A stretch of DNA of 64,000 bases. Origin: Desulfobulbaceae bacterium (lineage in GTDB: Bacteria; Desulfobacterota; Desulfobulbia; Desulfobulbales; Desulfobulbaceae). Positions 24,631 to 33,674 of this stretch are shown here, one piece after another (the first letter of the stretch is position 1; each line of letters opens with the position of its first letter). The stretch spans positions 62,001 through 126,000 of the forward strand of contig JAMJFO010000002.1 in the NCBI GenBank assembly GCA_023544645.1, given 5' to 3'. Position numbers and translations under genes: made by a program. The notes below the pieces were generated by a model. It did no database searches. It had not been told where the DNA came from and saw nothing but the letters and a program-made list of their open reading frames with translations.

Positions 24631-25974
24631 ATGAAAAAACTTCATCTCGTCAGTCTGGGATGCCCTAAGAACCTGGTTGATTCGGAAATCATGCTCAACC
24701 GTCTTGAGCATGACGGCTATACCGTTGTTGCGGATCCTGCCGATGCCGATCTGCTGCTGGTCAACACCTGCGGTTTTATTGCGCCGGCAGTTGAAGAGGC
24801 TGTGGACGAGATACTTCGACTTGGTGAATATAAGCGGGAAGACCCTGACAAGCTGCTGGTGGTGACCGGCTGCCTGGTGCAGCGCTATGGCGCTGATTTG
24901 AAGGAGGAGCTGCCGGAAGTGGATCTGTTCACCGGCACCAACGGTTTTCAGGAAATTGATCTGCTTATCCGGCAGATTGAAAAGGGCGGCAATGCACTGC
25001 TTGACCTGCGCCCGTCCCGATACCTGATGGACAGTTCTTCGGGGCGCCGGCTATCCACCCCCCACTTCCGCTCGTACCTGAAGATCACCGAGGGATGCGA
25101 TAATCGCTGCTCATATTGCATGATCCCGTCCATCAGGGGAAATCTGCGCAGCCGGACAGTTGCTGATCTGGTGGATGAGGCGCAGCAGTTAGGCCGGTCC
25201 GGTGTCCGGGAGTTGACCCTCATTGCCCAGGATCTCACAGCCTACGGCAATGATCTGCCCGGTGATGACAACCTGGTTCGTCTTCTGCAGGAACTCCTTG
25301 GGCATACCGATATAGAATGGCTTCGTCTGCTCTATCTGTATCCCACCGGTATATCCGATGATCTGTTACAGTTAATGGCCGGAAACTCTCGAATTGTTCC
25401 CTACCTGGACATCCCTTTTCAGCATACCGGCGATGTTGTGCTCAAACGCATGAACAGGCGCTATGGCCGCGACGATCTCCATGGCTTGCTGACCAGGATC
25501 AGGAAACTGCTTCCCCGCTGTGCGATCAGGACAACCCTGATGGTCGGATTCCCGGGGGAGGAGGAAAAGGACGTTGAGGAAATGATTCGATTTCTCCAGC
25601 ACTGGAACCTGGATCATGTGGGTATTTTCCGCTATGCCGATGAGGATGGCAGCGCGGCCGCCAATCTTGCCGGTAAAGTTGACGAAGAAACCGCGAACCA
25701 GCGTTATAACAGGGTGATGGCAGTGCAGGCGGAAATAAGCAGTTTACGACAGCAGCGTTTTGTCAATACGGTTGAACCGGTGCTGGTTGAAGGGCTCAGC
25801 AAAGAGAGCGAACTGCTGCTGGAGGGGAGAACACGCTATCAGGCGCCTGACATTGACGGATGTGTGTATATTACAGCCGGCACTGCCAATCCGGGCGATA
25901 TTGTTCAGGTACGAATCACTGAAGCGCATCCCTATGATCTTGTCGGAGAAATTGTGGATGCGGAGAAAGGGTAG
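24631..25974 (+). CDS. rimO: Ribosomal protein uS12 methylthiotransferase RimO
   Basis: A radical-SAM enzyme that adds a methylthio group to an Asp of ribosomal protein S12. The 447-residue protein has the N-terminal UPF0004 domain with cluster cysteines 11, 47 and 81 (SLGCPKNLVDSE, NTCGF, TGCLVQ), the radical-SAM CxxxCxxC at 156, 160 and 163 (EGCDNRCSYC), and a C-terminal TRAM domain. MKKLHLVSLGCPKNLVDSE is diagnostic of RimO rather than MiaB. Initiation is at ATG 24631; the upstream GAGGTA is a fair ribosome-binding site. Confidence 0.97.
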   Translation: MKKLHLVSLGCPKNLVDSEIMLNRLEHDGYTVVADPADADLLLVNTCGFIAPAVEEAVDEILRLGEYKREDPDKLLVVTGCLVQRYGADLKEELPEVDLFTGTNGFQEIDLLIRQIEKGGNALLDLRPSRYLMDSSSGRRLSTPHFRSYLKITEGCDNRCSYCMIPSIRGNLRSRTVADLVDEAQQLGRSGVRELTLIAQDLTAYGNDLPGDDNLVRLLQELLGHTDIEWLRLLYLYPTGISDDLLQLMAGNSRIVPYLDIPFQHTGDVVLKRMNRRYGRDDLHGLLTRIRKLLPRCAIRTTLMVGFPGEEEKDVEEMIRFLQHWNLDHVGIFRYADEDGSAAANLAGKVDEETANQRYNRVMAVQAEISSLRQQRFVNTVEPVLVEGLSKESELLLEGRTRYQAPDIDGCVYITAGTANPGDIVQVRITEAHPYDLVGEIVDAEKG

Positions 25975-25976
25975 GT

Positions 25977-26285
25977 TTATTTTTTGCGGGCGCTTTTTTT
26001 TCCTCCCTGATGGCTGTTGACCCGCTCCCGAAGTTCTTTGCCCACTTTAAAAAAGGGCAGTTTCTTCGGTGAAACTTTGATTTTTTGGCCGGTTTTTGGA
26101 TTGCGGCCGGTATATGAATCATACTCCTTGACCACAAAGCTGCCAAATCCCCGTATCTCGATGGAATCGCCACTTGCCAGCGCCTCGGTCATTGTATCGA
26201 TCAGGGTATTGGTGATTGAGCCGGCCTCGCGAATGGGCATGTTGATTTTCTCGGCTAGAGCTTCAATCAGTTCAGATTTATTCAT
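25977..26285 (-). CDS. HU/IHF-family DNA-binding protein
   Basis: A 102-residue histone-like protein. The N-terminal helices (MNKSELIEALAEKINMPIRE) are followed by the dimer core (IEIRGFGSFVVKEY) and the DNA-binding arm with the conserved Pro (GRNPKTGQKIKV). A basic tail follows (GGKKSARKK), longer than in E. coli HU and closer to IHF-beta-like or deltaproteobacterial proteins. It bends DNA nonspecifically or at IHF-type sites; IHF is commonly needed by sigma-54 promoters such as the one at 44858, a link that is only suggestive. It converges on rimO with a 2-bp gap. Confidence 0.95.
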   Translation of the reverse strand: MNKSELIEALAEKINMPIREAGSITNTLIDTMTEALASGDSIEIRGFGSFVVKEYDSYTGRNPKTGQKIKVSPKKLPFFKVGKELRERVNSHQGGKKSARKK

Positions 26286-26400
26286 GGTGTTCTCCCTCGT
26301 GTAGCAGGTAATGCTTCAACATAAGTAAGGTCCTTCGTGACCTGTTAGTAATGTCAAATTGAGTTATCCCTGGAGGCTACCCTTTGATAACTATTGAAAT

Positions 26401-27141
26401 TTAATCAGGTATTTGTTTGAAAGTAAAGGGGATTTTACCGGAAAATATTTTTTTTAGGTCTTTTTCTGACAGTAAGCGATATTTTCCCGGCGCCAGGTGG
26501 CCCAGTTGCAGGTTGCCGTAAGCCGTCCGTTTAAGGGACCTGACCGGGTGGCCGACAGCTGCCAGCATCTTCCTCACCTGTCTTTTTTTCCCTTCGTGGA
26601 TGATAAGTTCGACAATTGATTCGTTTTTTTTCCGGTTGATGACCCTGACCCTGGCCGGCCATGTTCTCTGGCCATCAACGATAACGCCTTTTTCAAGCTG
26701 ACTGATCCTGCCGGGAGTAAGGGTGCCCCTGACGGTTGCCACATAAGTTTTGTTGATCTCGTGGCGGGGGTGCTGCATGTACTGGCCCAGTCGGCCGTCG
26801 TTGGTGAGGATGAGCGCTCCCTCGGTGTCAAAGTCCAGCCTGCCCACCGGAAAAACCCGTTGCGCTATTCCCGGAAGCAGGTCTGTGACAATGGGGCGGC
26901 CCTGGGGATCGGAGAGAGTCGTCACATAGCCGGCCGGCTTGTTGAGCAGGATATAGATTGCATCTTCCCGGGCAAGAGGTTTGCCGTCAAAGGTGATGGT
27001 AGATTTTTGCGGGTCGACTTTGACCCCGAGTTCGGTTGTCACCCTGCCGTCAACGGAGATCCTGCCTTCCTTGATCAGCTCCTCGCACTTGCGGCGTGAA
27101 GCAATTCCCGCCCTGGCCAGAATTTTTTGCAGACGTTCCAT
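26401..27141 (-). CDS. rluB: 23S rRNA pseudouridine synthase, RluB/RsuA family
   Basis: A 246-residue enzyme with an N-terminal S4 RNA-binding domain (ERLQKILARAGIASRRKCEE) and a catalytic domain containing the family motif GRLDFDTEGALILTNDG with the nucleophilic Asp. The other conserved pieces are YILLNKPAGYVTT and EGKKRQVRKMLAAVGHPV. This is the RsuA/RluB/E/F branch; RluB (23S position 2605 in E. coli) is the best match by length and S4 domain, but RsuA-like specificity cannot be excluded. It starts 45 bp after the UbiD-family gene stop on the same strand. Confidence 0.9.
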   Translation of the reverse strand: MERLQKILARAGIASRRKCEELIKEGRISVDGRVTTELGVKVDPQKSTITFDGKPLAREDAIYILLNKPAGYVTTLSDPQGRPIVTDLLPGIAQRVFPVGRLDFDTEGALILTNDGRLGQYMQHPRHEINKTYVATVRGTLTPGRISQLEKGVIVDGQRTWPARVRVINRKKNESIVELIIHEGKKRQVRKMLAAVGHPVRSLKRTAYGNLQLGHLAPGKYRLLSEKDLKKIFSGKIPFTFKQIPD

Positions 27142-27186
27142 GATTGCGGCAGTTCACTGCTGACCGTCAGCGGTCAACCGTTCTCC

Positions 27187-28959
27187 TTAGCGCCAGTGAG
27201 CAGGGATCATTTGGGTGATTTTCCTGTCAACCAACTCCCTGGTGGGAGTGTCAACCTCCAGGACATCGGTATACCAGGGCTTCATGCGGCAGTCAAAAAC
27301 AACGGGCGGCGTGAGTCCGACATGAAAACGATGCACTGACTGCTCGGCGCTGTGGATATCCGCCGCCGGCTCGAAGCGGGTGAACAGGGTCCAGAGAAAT
27401 TCCTGCATGCTGGCCGTGGCGGAGTCGGTGGAGTCCACCAGCACGATGACCGGCCACCCCTCAATATCCTGGTGACGGGCGAGTTGCCCGGCCAGTTCCG
27501 GGCTTTGCTCGTAGGTGTCGCCCTGGACCACCAGCGTGCCGGGAAGAAAAGGAAGCGGTCTGGTGCAGTGTTCGGGCAGGCTCCCGGAGAACTGCCGGGG
27601 CAGATCACGCTGTTTCTCCCGGCCCAGCCCCATCATCATGGCCTTGGATCCCTTGTTGACTGATGGACCGGTATAATCAAGGGTATCCTGGGAGACATTG
27701 GCAAAAACAAACAGGTCCTGGTCCCACTGAATACGTTCCAGCACATGGGTCCAGAGGGCAGCGAAATCAGCCACATCGATGTCGCCGTCGGTTATGATGA
27801 GGAACTTGGTCAATGACAGCTGTCCCTCGCCGAGAATCCGCAGGCCCGCGGCGAATGCCTCCCGGGGATAGCGGTTGGCTACACGGGCCGCGGCCAGACA
27901 GTGAAACCCTGTTTCACCAAAAGTTTTCAGCTGCCGTACTCCTTTCATGACCAGGGGGAAGAGCGGGGAAAGAAGATCCTGCAGGAAATCGCCGATAAAG
28001 AAATCTTCCTGCCGTGGTCGGCCGACCACGGTTGCAGGGTAAATAGCGTTTTTACGGTGGTAGAGATGGGTGGTCTGGAAAACGGGATAGTCATGCTGGA
28101 GCGAATTGTAGCCGTAATGGTCGCCGAAGGGGCCTTCCGGACGCCGTACACCCGGGGGGACAATCCCCTTGACCGCAAACTCGGCCTCGGCAACCAGTCG
28201 GTGTCCCCCCAGGGGATCCGGGGTCATGCTCAGTTTTCTCCCTTGCAGGAGCGAGGCCAGCATCAACTCGGGAATATCCTCGGGCAGAGGGGCAATGGCC
28301 GCAAGCATGAGCGCCGGCGGACCGCCGATGAACAAGGTCATGGGCAGGGCCTGTCCCAGTTTTTCCGCTTCATGGTAATGGTATCCTCCTCCTTTATGGA
28401 TCTGCCAGTGGACGCCGGTGGTCTGGTCATCGAAACGCTGTATCCGGTACATGCCCAGGTTATGGCCGCTGCCCTTCGGATGTTCGGTATAGACGAGCGG
28501 CAGGGTGACAAAAGCGCCGCCGTCGGAGTGCCATGAGGTCAGCAGAGGCAGTTCCGTCAGCCGGGCCGGACGCTGGGAACATTCCAGCACGGGCGCGTGA
28601 CGGGTATTTTTCAGGCCGATCCTGAAGCCCTGGGCAACAAGGGGAAAGGCTTGCCGGAGAGTATCCCATGAGGGAGGCAACATGGTTTCAAGGAGGTGGA
28701 CAAGATCATGGACAAAATCCAGCGGCCGGCTGCCGAATGCGAGTTCGAGGCGGCGCTTGCTGCCGAACAGATTGGTCACCACGGGAAACGATGACCCCTT
28801 GACACTGCTGAACAGGAGGGCAGGGCCGCCGCGGGCGATCACCCGGCGATGGATTTCAGCGATTTCAAGGTGCGGGTCCACAGGGGTGTCGATGATGAGC
28901 AGTTCCTGTTCCCGCTGGAGAATCTCGAGAAAATCACGCAAGTTCTGGATCAGGGGCAT
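27187..28959 (-). CDS. UbiD-family decarboxylase (possibly MqnL-like, menaquinone)
   Basis: A 590-residue prenylated-FMN-dependent decarboxylase. Seen are MPLIQNLRDFLEILQREQEL at the N-terminus, LFGSKRRLELAFG, the conserved KGGGYHYHEAEKLGQALPMT in the FMN domain, and the catalytic-region AEAEFAVKGIVPPGVRRPEGPFGDH-type stretch with Arg and Glu. The length is greater than ubiquinone-type UbiD and fits the larger members used in futalosine-type menaquinone synthesis; function in an anaerobe would agree with menaquinone, but this is inference. GGAG with proper spacing decides ATG 28959 over a GTG two codons upstream. No ubiX (flavin prenyltransferase) is adjacent. Confidence 0.87.
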   Translation of the reverse strand: MPLIQNLRDFLEILQREQELLIIDTPVDPHLEIAEIHRRVIARGGPALLFSSVKGSSFPVVTNLFGSKRRLELAFGSRPLDFVHDLVHLLETMLPPSWDTLRQAFPLVAQGFRIGLKNTRHAPVLECSQRPARLTELPLLTSWHSDGGAFVTLPLVYTEHPKGSGHNLGMYRIQRFDDQTTGVHWQIHKGGGYHYHEAEKLGQALPMTLFIGGPPALMLAAIAPLPEDIPELMLASLLQGRKLSMTPDPLGGHRLVAEAEFAVKGIVPPGVRRPEGPFGDHYGYNSLQHDYPVFQTTHLYHRKNAIYPATVVGRPRQEDFFIGDFLQDLLSPLFPLVMKGVRQLKTFGETGFHCLAAARVANRYPREAFAAGLRILGEGQLSLTKFLIITDGDIDVADFAALWTHVLERIQWDQDLFVFANVSQDTLDYTGPSVNKGSKAMMMGLGREKQRDLPRQFSGSLPEHCTRPLPFLPGTLVVQGDTYEQSPELAGQLARHQDIEGWPVIVLVDSTDSATASMQEFLWTLFTRFEPAADIHSAEQSVHRFHVGLTPPVVFDCRMKPWYTDVLEVDTPTRELVDRKITQMIPAHWR

Positions 28960-29146
28960 ATGCACTCCGGTTGCTGGATATTCCGGCCTGGTAAGCGGCC
29001 ACAGGGTATCGCATTTCCTATGTCATCACTTTTTTACGCAGCACCTGGACAGTTCATAATTGGCTTTTTTGCCGCTCAGCGCGATTCTGCCCCTGCTTCC
29101 TGTTGCGGGTAAAAGCGTATCTATCCGTGGCTGGCGCACCCTGTGA

Positions 29147-29395
29147 TCAGCTGTCCTGCCCTGAGTCCCCGAGAAAAAGGGAGTGGTATTCCTTTTCGGT
29201 CAGGTGATTTCGCATGATACTGCTGAGCCCCTCGATTGTCTGGCTGATCTCTTCATCGGTCATCCGGGGAATGAGCACCGCGGCCAAACGCTGGCCGGCA
29301 AACAGCCGCAGAAAAGCGGCAAGGGAGCGCTCATCCAGCTCGCGGCTGAGGCCGAAAACTATCTGGCTGGCCTTAATTTTCTCGCCGGAGGTCAT
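29147..29395 (-). CDS. Small hypothetical protein, 82 aa
   Basis: A helical acidic protein from ATG 29395, one base after the yjbQ stop, with AGGG as ribosome-binding site. It contains ASQIVFGLSRELDERSLAAF and PRMTDEEISQTIEGLSSIM and has no cysteine, signal or membrane segment. The coupling to yjbQ and natural-looking sequence support a real gene. I do not recognise the family. A longer upstream frame overlapping yjbQ is less likely. Confidence 0.6.
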   Translation of the reverse strand: MTSGEKIKASQIVFGLSRELDERSLAAFLRLFAGQRLAAVLIPRMTDEEISQTIEGLSSIMRNHLTEKEYHSLFLGDSGQDS

Positions 29396-29396
29396 G

Positions 29397-29804
29397 TTAT
29401 CCCTGCAGTATCTTCCACCAGACCTTGCGGCTCCTCGGTCCGTCATATTCACAGAAGAATATCCGCTGCCAGGTCCCGAGCTGCAGCTTGCCGGATTCAA
29501 TGAAAACGGTAACACTGCTTCCGGTCAGGGTTGTCATCATATGGGACGGCGAGTTGCCTTCCTGGTGGCGGTAGGGATAGTTGCGCGGTACAATCTCCTT
29601 GAAAACCCCGAGGATATCGCTTTGAACGGCCGGATCCGCGCCCTCGTTGATGGTCAGGCCGGCGGTGGTGTGCGGATTGTACACGCAGCATATGCCGTCA
29701 CGTACTCCGCTGTCAGCCACCGCCTGCCGCACCTGTGAGGTAATGTCTATGAACTCCGTGTGGGCGGAGGTGGAGACCGGCAGTTTCCCCGAACGCATTT
29801 CCAT
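29397..29804 (-). CDS. yjbQ: YjbQ/UPF0047-family protein
   Basis: A 135-residue small trimeric protein of the UPF0047 family. The metal-binding and active-site pattern is NPHTTAGLTINEGADP together with a downstream His in SHMMTTLTGSSV and the end segment LGTWQRIFFCEYDGPRSR. Some members complement thiamine-phosphate synthase weakly, so databases name them secondary thiamine-phosphate synthase; the true role is uncertain. The start at 29804 gives the usual length. It lies 5 bp after the glycine-zipper lipoprotein gene. Confidence 0.92.
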   Translation of the reverse strand: MEMRSGKLPVSTSAHTEFIDITSQVRQAVADSGVRDGICCVYNPHTTAGLTINEGADPAVQSDILGVFKEIVPRNYPYRHQEGNSPSHMMTTLTGSSVTVFIESGKLQLGTWQRIFFCEYDGPRSRKVWWKILQG

Positions 29805-29809
29805 AGGGC

Positions 29810-30262
29810 TTACTGCAGCTGCCAATGGCCGTTTTGATCACGGCAGGCTGTTGTATAGGTCCTTTCTTCCTTGCCGTCGATCAGGGCAATGATTTCCGCC
29901 TTGCGGCATGGTTGATCGGTCCGGGGGCTGGTGTAGGCGGGCTGCGGGGTAACGCTGTACCTGTTGCCGTTGTCCGGATTGACCCAGGCAGTTGTGTTGC
30001 CGGAGACACCGCGCTCATACACATGGTTGAGCTGCTGACGGTCATATTTGTCCATTTCGTTGCCGACTATGTAGCCGATCATCGTGCCCACTGCCGCGCC
30101 GATCAGGGTGGCCTCGGTATTATGGCCGATCATCTGGCCGATCAGCGCTCCGGCGCCGGCGCCGCCCACCGCTCCCTGCTGTCCTTTGGTAAGGCCGCTG
30201 TCGGCGCAGGATGCGAGGAATAAAAAAGAACAGATTAACAGGGTAAGGGATAGATTTTTCAT
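29810..30262 (-). CDS. Glycine-zipper (17-kDa antigen-like) lipoprotein
   Basis: A 150-residue protein with a lipoprotein signal (LTLLICSFLFLASC, lipobox LASC) and a glycine-zipper segment GAVGGAGAGALIGQMIG continuing through GAAVGTMIGYIVG. The C-terminal domain (YSVTPQPAYTSPRTDQPCRK to RDQNGHWQLQ) resembles the surface-antigen/RcnB-like SH3-type domain of 17-kDa antigens. It probably sits in the outer membrane facing the periplasm. GGAGG precedes the ATG. It lies between rmuC and yjbQ. Confidence 0.88.
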   Translation of the reverse strand: MKNLSLTLLICSFLFLASCADSGLTKGQQGAVGGAGAGALIGQMIGHNTEATLIGAAVGTMIGYIVGNEMDKYDRQQLNHVYERGVSGNTTAWVNPDNGNRYSVTPQPAYTSPRTDQPCRKAEIIALIDGKEERTYTTACRDQNGHWQLQ

Positions 30263-30300
30263 GGTGACCTCCTTGTTCGGTATTGGTGAATGGACACGAT

Positions 30301-31626
30301 CTAGCCCGCATCTTCAACCTGTATGGACGAAGGCGGCGTTTTACTGCTTTGCACTCCCAATTCCTTCAGGCTTTCCGCCCGGCTGACCAGGTTGCCTCTG
30401 CCGGCAACGAGACGGTTCCTGGCAACATCCCATGCGCTATGGGTCTGATGCAGCCTGGTTCCTATCTCCTCAAAGGATTCGAGGAATCCTATGAATTTAT
30501 CATAAAGATTACCTGCCTGTTTGGCAATAGCTAAACTGTTTCGGGTCTGTTCCTCCTGGCGCCATAAATGGTGGATGGTGCGCAGGATGGCCATCAGGGT
30601 GGAAGGACTGGCCAGAATGATCTTTTTTTGCATGGCAGACGTCAGCAACTGCGGTTCGCTGCTGATGGCGCTTTGAAAAGCGCCTTCCGTGGGAATGAAC
30701 AGAACGGTGAAGTCCAGCGAGTTGATGCCTTCCAGGAGGTGGTACTGTTTGTCGGCCAGCCCACGGATATGCTGTTTGATGGAGTCAACATGCTGCTGAA
30801 TGAAGCGTTTTTCCTCGTCGCGGTCATCGGTGCGGCACATCTGCTCATAGGCTTTCAGGGAGACCTTGGCATCGATGAGTACCTCCCGGGCCCCCGGAAG
30901 GCGGACCAGGACATCCGGCATGCGCAGCTGGCCGTTCCGGTCCTTGAGCGATACCTGGACCTCGAATTCATGCCCCTGCTTCAAGCCGGAGTTTTCCAGG
31001 AGATGCTCCAGGATCATCTCTCCCCACAATCCCTGGACTTTGGACTGGCCTTTGAGAGCCCGGGTTAGGCTGACGGCGTCTTCGCTGATCTGCTGGTTCA
31101 GCGTTTTCAGGTGCTCGATCTCCTTGGCCAGCGACACCCTGTCTCTTGTCTCCCGGTCATAGACGTCCTCAACCTTTTTTCTGAACTCGCCCATTTGCTC
31201 CCGCAGCGGCTGCAGCAGCCTGGAGAGTTCCTCCTGATGGTGGAGGGTGATTCGTGTTCCCTTTTCGGTAAAGATCCGTTCAGCCAGTATCTGAAAGTTT
31301 TTCTCCATCTCGGCCCGGGTTGCCTGCATCAGCTCATCCGCGGCCGCGATCTGCCTGTTTTTTTCTTCCAATTTTGTCCGCATGGCTGCCAGGGCGACAG
31401 CCAGTTCATTGTTTTCATCGTGCCGACGGTTCCGTTCATTGCGCAGGCGTTCGCAGCTTTGGGCAAGGGCCGCAATCTCTTCGGTATGCATTTCCTGCCG
31501 GGCGCTCAGGAGAATGCGTCTGCCGCGTTCCTTCCGGAGCGCGGACACAGTGGCCAGGAGACCTAGAAAAAGGAGGCCGGCAACAATGGCGGCCAGAATA
31601 AGCAGGGTAAAGTCGCTCAGGTACAT
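30301..31626 (-). CDS. rmuC: DNA recombination protein RmuC
   Basis: A 441-residue protein with one N-terminal membrane helix (FTLLILAAIVAGLLFLGLLA), a long coiled coil (residues about 30-185), and the RmuC nuclease-like domain with KVQGLWGEMILEHLLENSGL, PDVLVRLPGAREVLIDAKVSLK and LFIPTEGAFQSAI. RmuC limits inversion at short inverted repeats; the domain is of the PD-(D/E)XK type. The ATG is followed by a typical signal-anchor. It follows cbpM by 39 bp in the same direction. Confidence 0.94.
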   Translation of the reverse strand: MYLSDFTLLILAAIVAGLLFLGLLATVSALRKERGRRILLSARQEMHTEEIAALAQSCERLRNERNRRHDENNELAVALAAMRTKLEEKNRQIAAADELMQATRAEMEKNFQILAERIFTEKGTRITLHHQEELSRLLQPLREQMGEFRKKVEDVYDRETRDRVSLAKEIEHLKTLNQQISEDAVSLTRALKGQSKVQGLWGEMILEHLLENSGLKQGHEFEVQVSLKDRNGQLRMPDVLVRLPGAREVLIDAKVSLKAYEQMCRTDDRDEEKRFIQQHVDSIKQHIRGLADKQYHLLEGINSLDFTVLFIPTEGAFQSAISSEPQLLTSAMQKKIILASPSTLMAILRTIHHLWRQEEQTRNSLAIAKQAGNLYDKFIGFLESFEEIGTRLHQTHSAWDVARNRLVAGRGNLVSRAESLKELGVQSSKTPPSSIQVEDAG

Positions 31627-31665
31627 GGGAGCGCCGGAAAGGAGGAATAAACCATGGGGGCGGGG

Positions 31666-31971
31666 TCAGCGTCGACGGCAATGGCGCCTGAGCTCTTCCA
31701 GTTCCTCCAGGAGGTCGAGCGCCAGCGCGCAGCCCGGCAGGTTGACCCGCAGATCGCGCTGCAGACGCAGGGTTATCTGCACCCTCCGTATTTCAACGGC
31801 GGTAAAGCGCCATTGTTTTGGTTCGGGCCCCCTTGGCCGGATCAATCCTTCATCGATCATTTCATGAATGATTTCAGCCGGGATGTTGCACATCACGCAC
31901 AGGTCCCGCAGGCTGCATTCCATATCTTCGTCCAGAATGGTTCCGCTCAGGTGAATCAGTGTGCTGGTCAT
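31666..31971 (-). CDS. cbpM: Chaperone modulatory protein CbpM-like
   Basis: A 101-residue MerR-like helix-turn-helix protein that, in E. coli, binds the J domain of CbpA and inhibits it. Seen are LRDLCVMCNIPAEIIHEMID and GLIRPRGPEPKQWRF followed by a helical dimer segment (LALDLLEELEELRRHCR). It starts 15 bp after the cbpA stop, the standard arrangement, so the two are co-transcribed. Confidence 0.9.
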   Translation of the reverse strand: MTSTLIHLSGTILDEDMECSLRDLCVMCNIPAEIIHEMIDEGLIRPRGPEPKQWRFTAVEIRRVQITLRLQRDLRVNLPGCALALDLLEELEELRRHCRRR

Positions 31972-31986
31972 TGTTCTCTGTGTTGA

Positions 31987-32925
31987 TTATTTTCGGGGGT
32001 TGATCCCCATTTTTTCCGCCATTTCCCGGTACAGGTTTTTCTGCTCCTCGGTTTTCGCTTCCGGGACAACGATGCGCAGGGTCACATACTGGTCTCCCTT
32101 TTTTTTCGCGCTGGAGAGTCCCCTTCCCTTGAGACGCAGCTTTTTTCCTCCCTGGGAGCCGGGCGGAATTTTGAGATCAACGTTTCCGCCAAGGGTCGGT
32201 ACCGTGACCGTCGCCCCGAGCGCAGCTTCCCATGGGGTAATGGGCAGGGTGTAATTGATGTCCCGGCCTTCCACGTGAAACAGGGGATGTTCGGCAAAGG
32301 CTATCTCCAGAAACAGATCACCGTTGGGACCTCCCCCGATTCCGGGCATGCCCTGGCCTTCAAGCCGTATATGCTGTCCCTCGGTGATTCCCTTGGGAAT
32401 GGTTATGTGCAGCGAATGGGGTACGGTGGTGACCCGGCCCTGCTCATCCACCTTTGCCCGGGAAAGGGTAACGGTTTGTTTGGAGCCATGGTAGGCGTCT
32501 TCCAGGCGGATAACGATCTTGGCGTGCTGGTTTTCGCCCTGCATCCGGAATGTAGAGGTCCGCTGGCCTCCTCGGGAAAATTTGGCGTGGCCGAAAAGCT
32601 CTTCAAAGAAATCACTGAAACCGCTGGTGTCTGCGCCGGTGTAGCCCGCCCCGGAGAATTCAAAGCCGGCATCCCAGTTGGGCGGCGGTTTGAATTCCTG
32701 GCCTTCTTTCCAGTTTGCGCCAAACTTGTCATAGGCTGCCCGTTTTTCGGGGTCCTTGAGCACCTCGTAAGCCTCGCCGATATCCTTGAATTTCGCTTCG
32801 GCTCCCTGCTCCTTGCTGATATCCGGATGATACTTCCGCGCCAGGCGGCGGTAGGCTCGTTTGATTTCGTCCTGGGGGGCATCGCGTTTTACCCCGAGGA
32901 TGTCGTAATAGTCCTTGTATTCCAT
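31987..32925 (-). CDS. cbpA: DnaJ-class co-chaperone CbpA
   Basis: A 312-residue J-domain protein. The J domain (residues 1-70) contains [20 protein letters not shown] and the HPD motif in [12 protein letters not shown] Gly/Phe-rich linker follows, then the two C-terminal substrate-binding beta domains ([38 protein letters not shown]). The zinc-finger of DnaJ is absent, which makes it CbpA. It partners with DnaK and is regulated by CbpM. Confidence 0.95.
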   Translation of the reverse strand: MEYKDYYDILGVKRDAPQDEIKRAYRRLARKYHPDISKEQGAEAKFKDIGEAYEVLKDPEKRAAYDKFGANWKEGQEFKPPPNWDAGFEFSGAGYTGADTSGFSDFFEELFGHAKFSRGGQRTSTFRMQGENQHAKIVIRLEDAYHGSKQTVTLSRAKVDEQGRVTTVPHSLHITIPKGITEGQHIRLEGQGMPGIGGGPNGDLFLEIAFAEHPLFHVEGRDINYTLPITPWEAALGATVTVPTLGGNVDLKIPPGSQGGKKLRLKGRGLSSAKKKGDQYVTLRIVVPEAKTEEQKNLYREMAEKMGINPRK

Positions 32926-33068
32926 GCTGGAGCTTATTCGGTATTAGTTTTTTTTCGTTGTTTATACTTTGTTTATAATTAAAGAATACAGTAAGTATAT
33001 CACAGTGAAAAGAAAAGAATAAAATTGTTATGACGCTTTGCCCTTGAACTGGGGCGCGGGTTTATTTT

Positions 33069-33674
33069 ATGCTGAACAGGGATGAATATGAAACCGATGG
33101 GAACAGCGGATGTGCCAAACTGCCGGCCCGGGTTATTCTGACCGGTTTCCGGGCCACCGGTAAATCACTGGTCGGCGCCCTGCTCGCTGATATGATCGGG
33201 TACCGGTTCATTGACACCGATGATGAACTGGTGGCCGCCGTTCAGTCCACTATTGCCGCTTTTGTCCGGGAACACGGATGGCCTGCCTTCCGTGAGCGGG
33301 AAAAGAAACTGCTGGCCCGCCTTGCCTCGATGAATCGGGTGGTCATTGCTACTGGCGGCGGGGCGGTGCTCCATCAACGGGAATGGCGGGATCTGCGAAA
33401 AGACAGTCTGGTGGTATGGCTGCAGGCTGATGCCCGGACCATCCGTCAACGGTTGCGGACCGATCCGGTTTCGCACTCTCAGAGGCCGCCATTGACCGGC
33501 GGCGGCAGCCTGGACGAGGTTGAAGCCATCCTGGCGGAACGGGAGCCATGCTACCGGAAGGGATCGGACATGGCAATTGATACCGCGGACAGGTCTGCCG
33601 GGGAGATTGCCCGGATGATCAAGCAATATCTTACAGATACAGAGAAAGCGAAAAGGACTGAGCATGGCAGGTAA
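33069..33674 (+). CDS. aroK: Shikimate kinase
   Basis: Phosphorylates shikimate in aromatic amino-acid synthesis. The 201-residue protein has Walker A GFRATGKS (residues 26-33), the shikimate-site FIDTDDEL and the GGGA motif ATGGGAVL. The lid region is SQRPPLTGGG. A polar N-terminal extension of about 18 residues precedes the first strand; no Shine-Dalgarno sequence is evident before ATG 33069, so the true start could differ. The 3' end overlaps aroC by 11 bp. Confidence 0.93.
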   Translation: MLNRDEYETDGNSGCAKLPARVILTGFRATGKSLVGALLADMIGYRFIDTDDELVAAVQSTIAAFVREHGWPAFREREKKLLARLASMNRVVIATGGGAVLHQREWRDLRKDSLVVWLQADARTIRQRLRTDPVSHSQRPPLTGGGSLDEVEAILAEREPCYRKGSDMAIDTADRSAGEIARMIKQYLTDTEKAKRTEHGR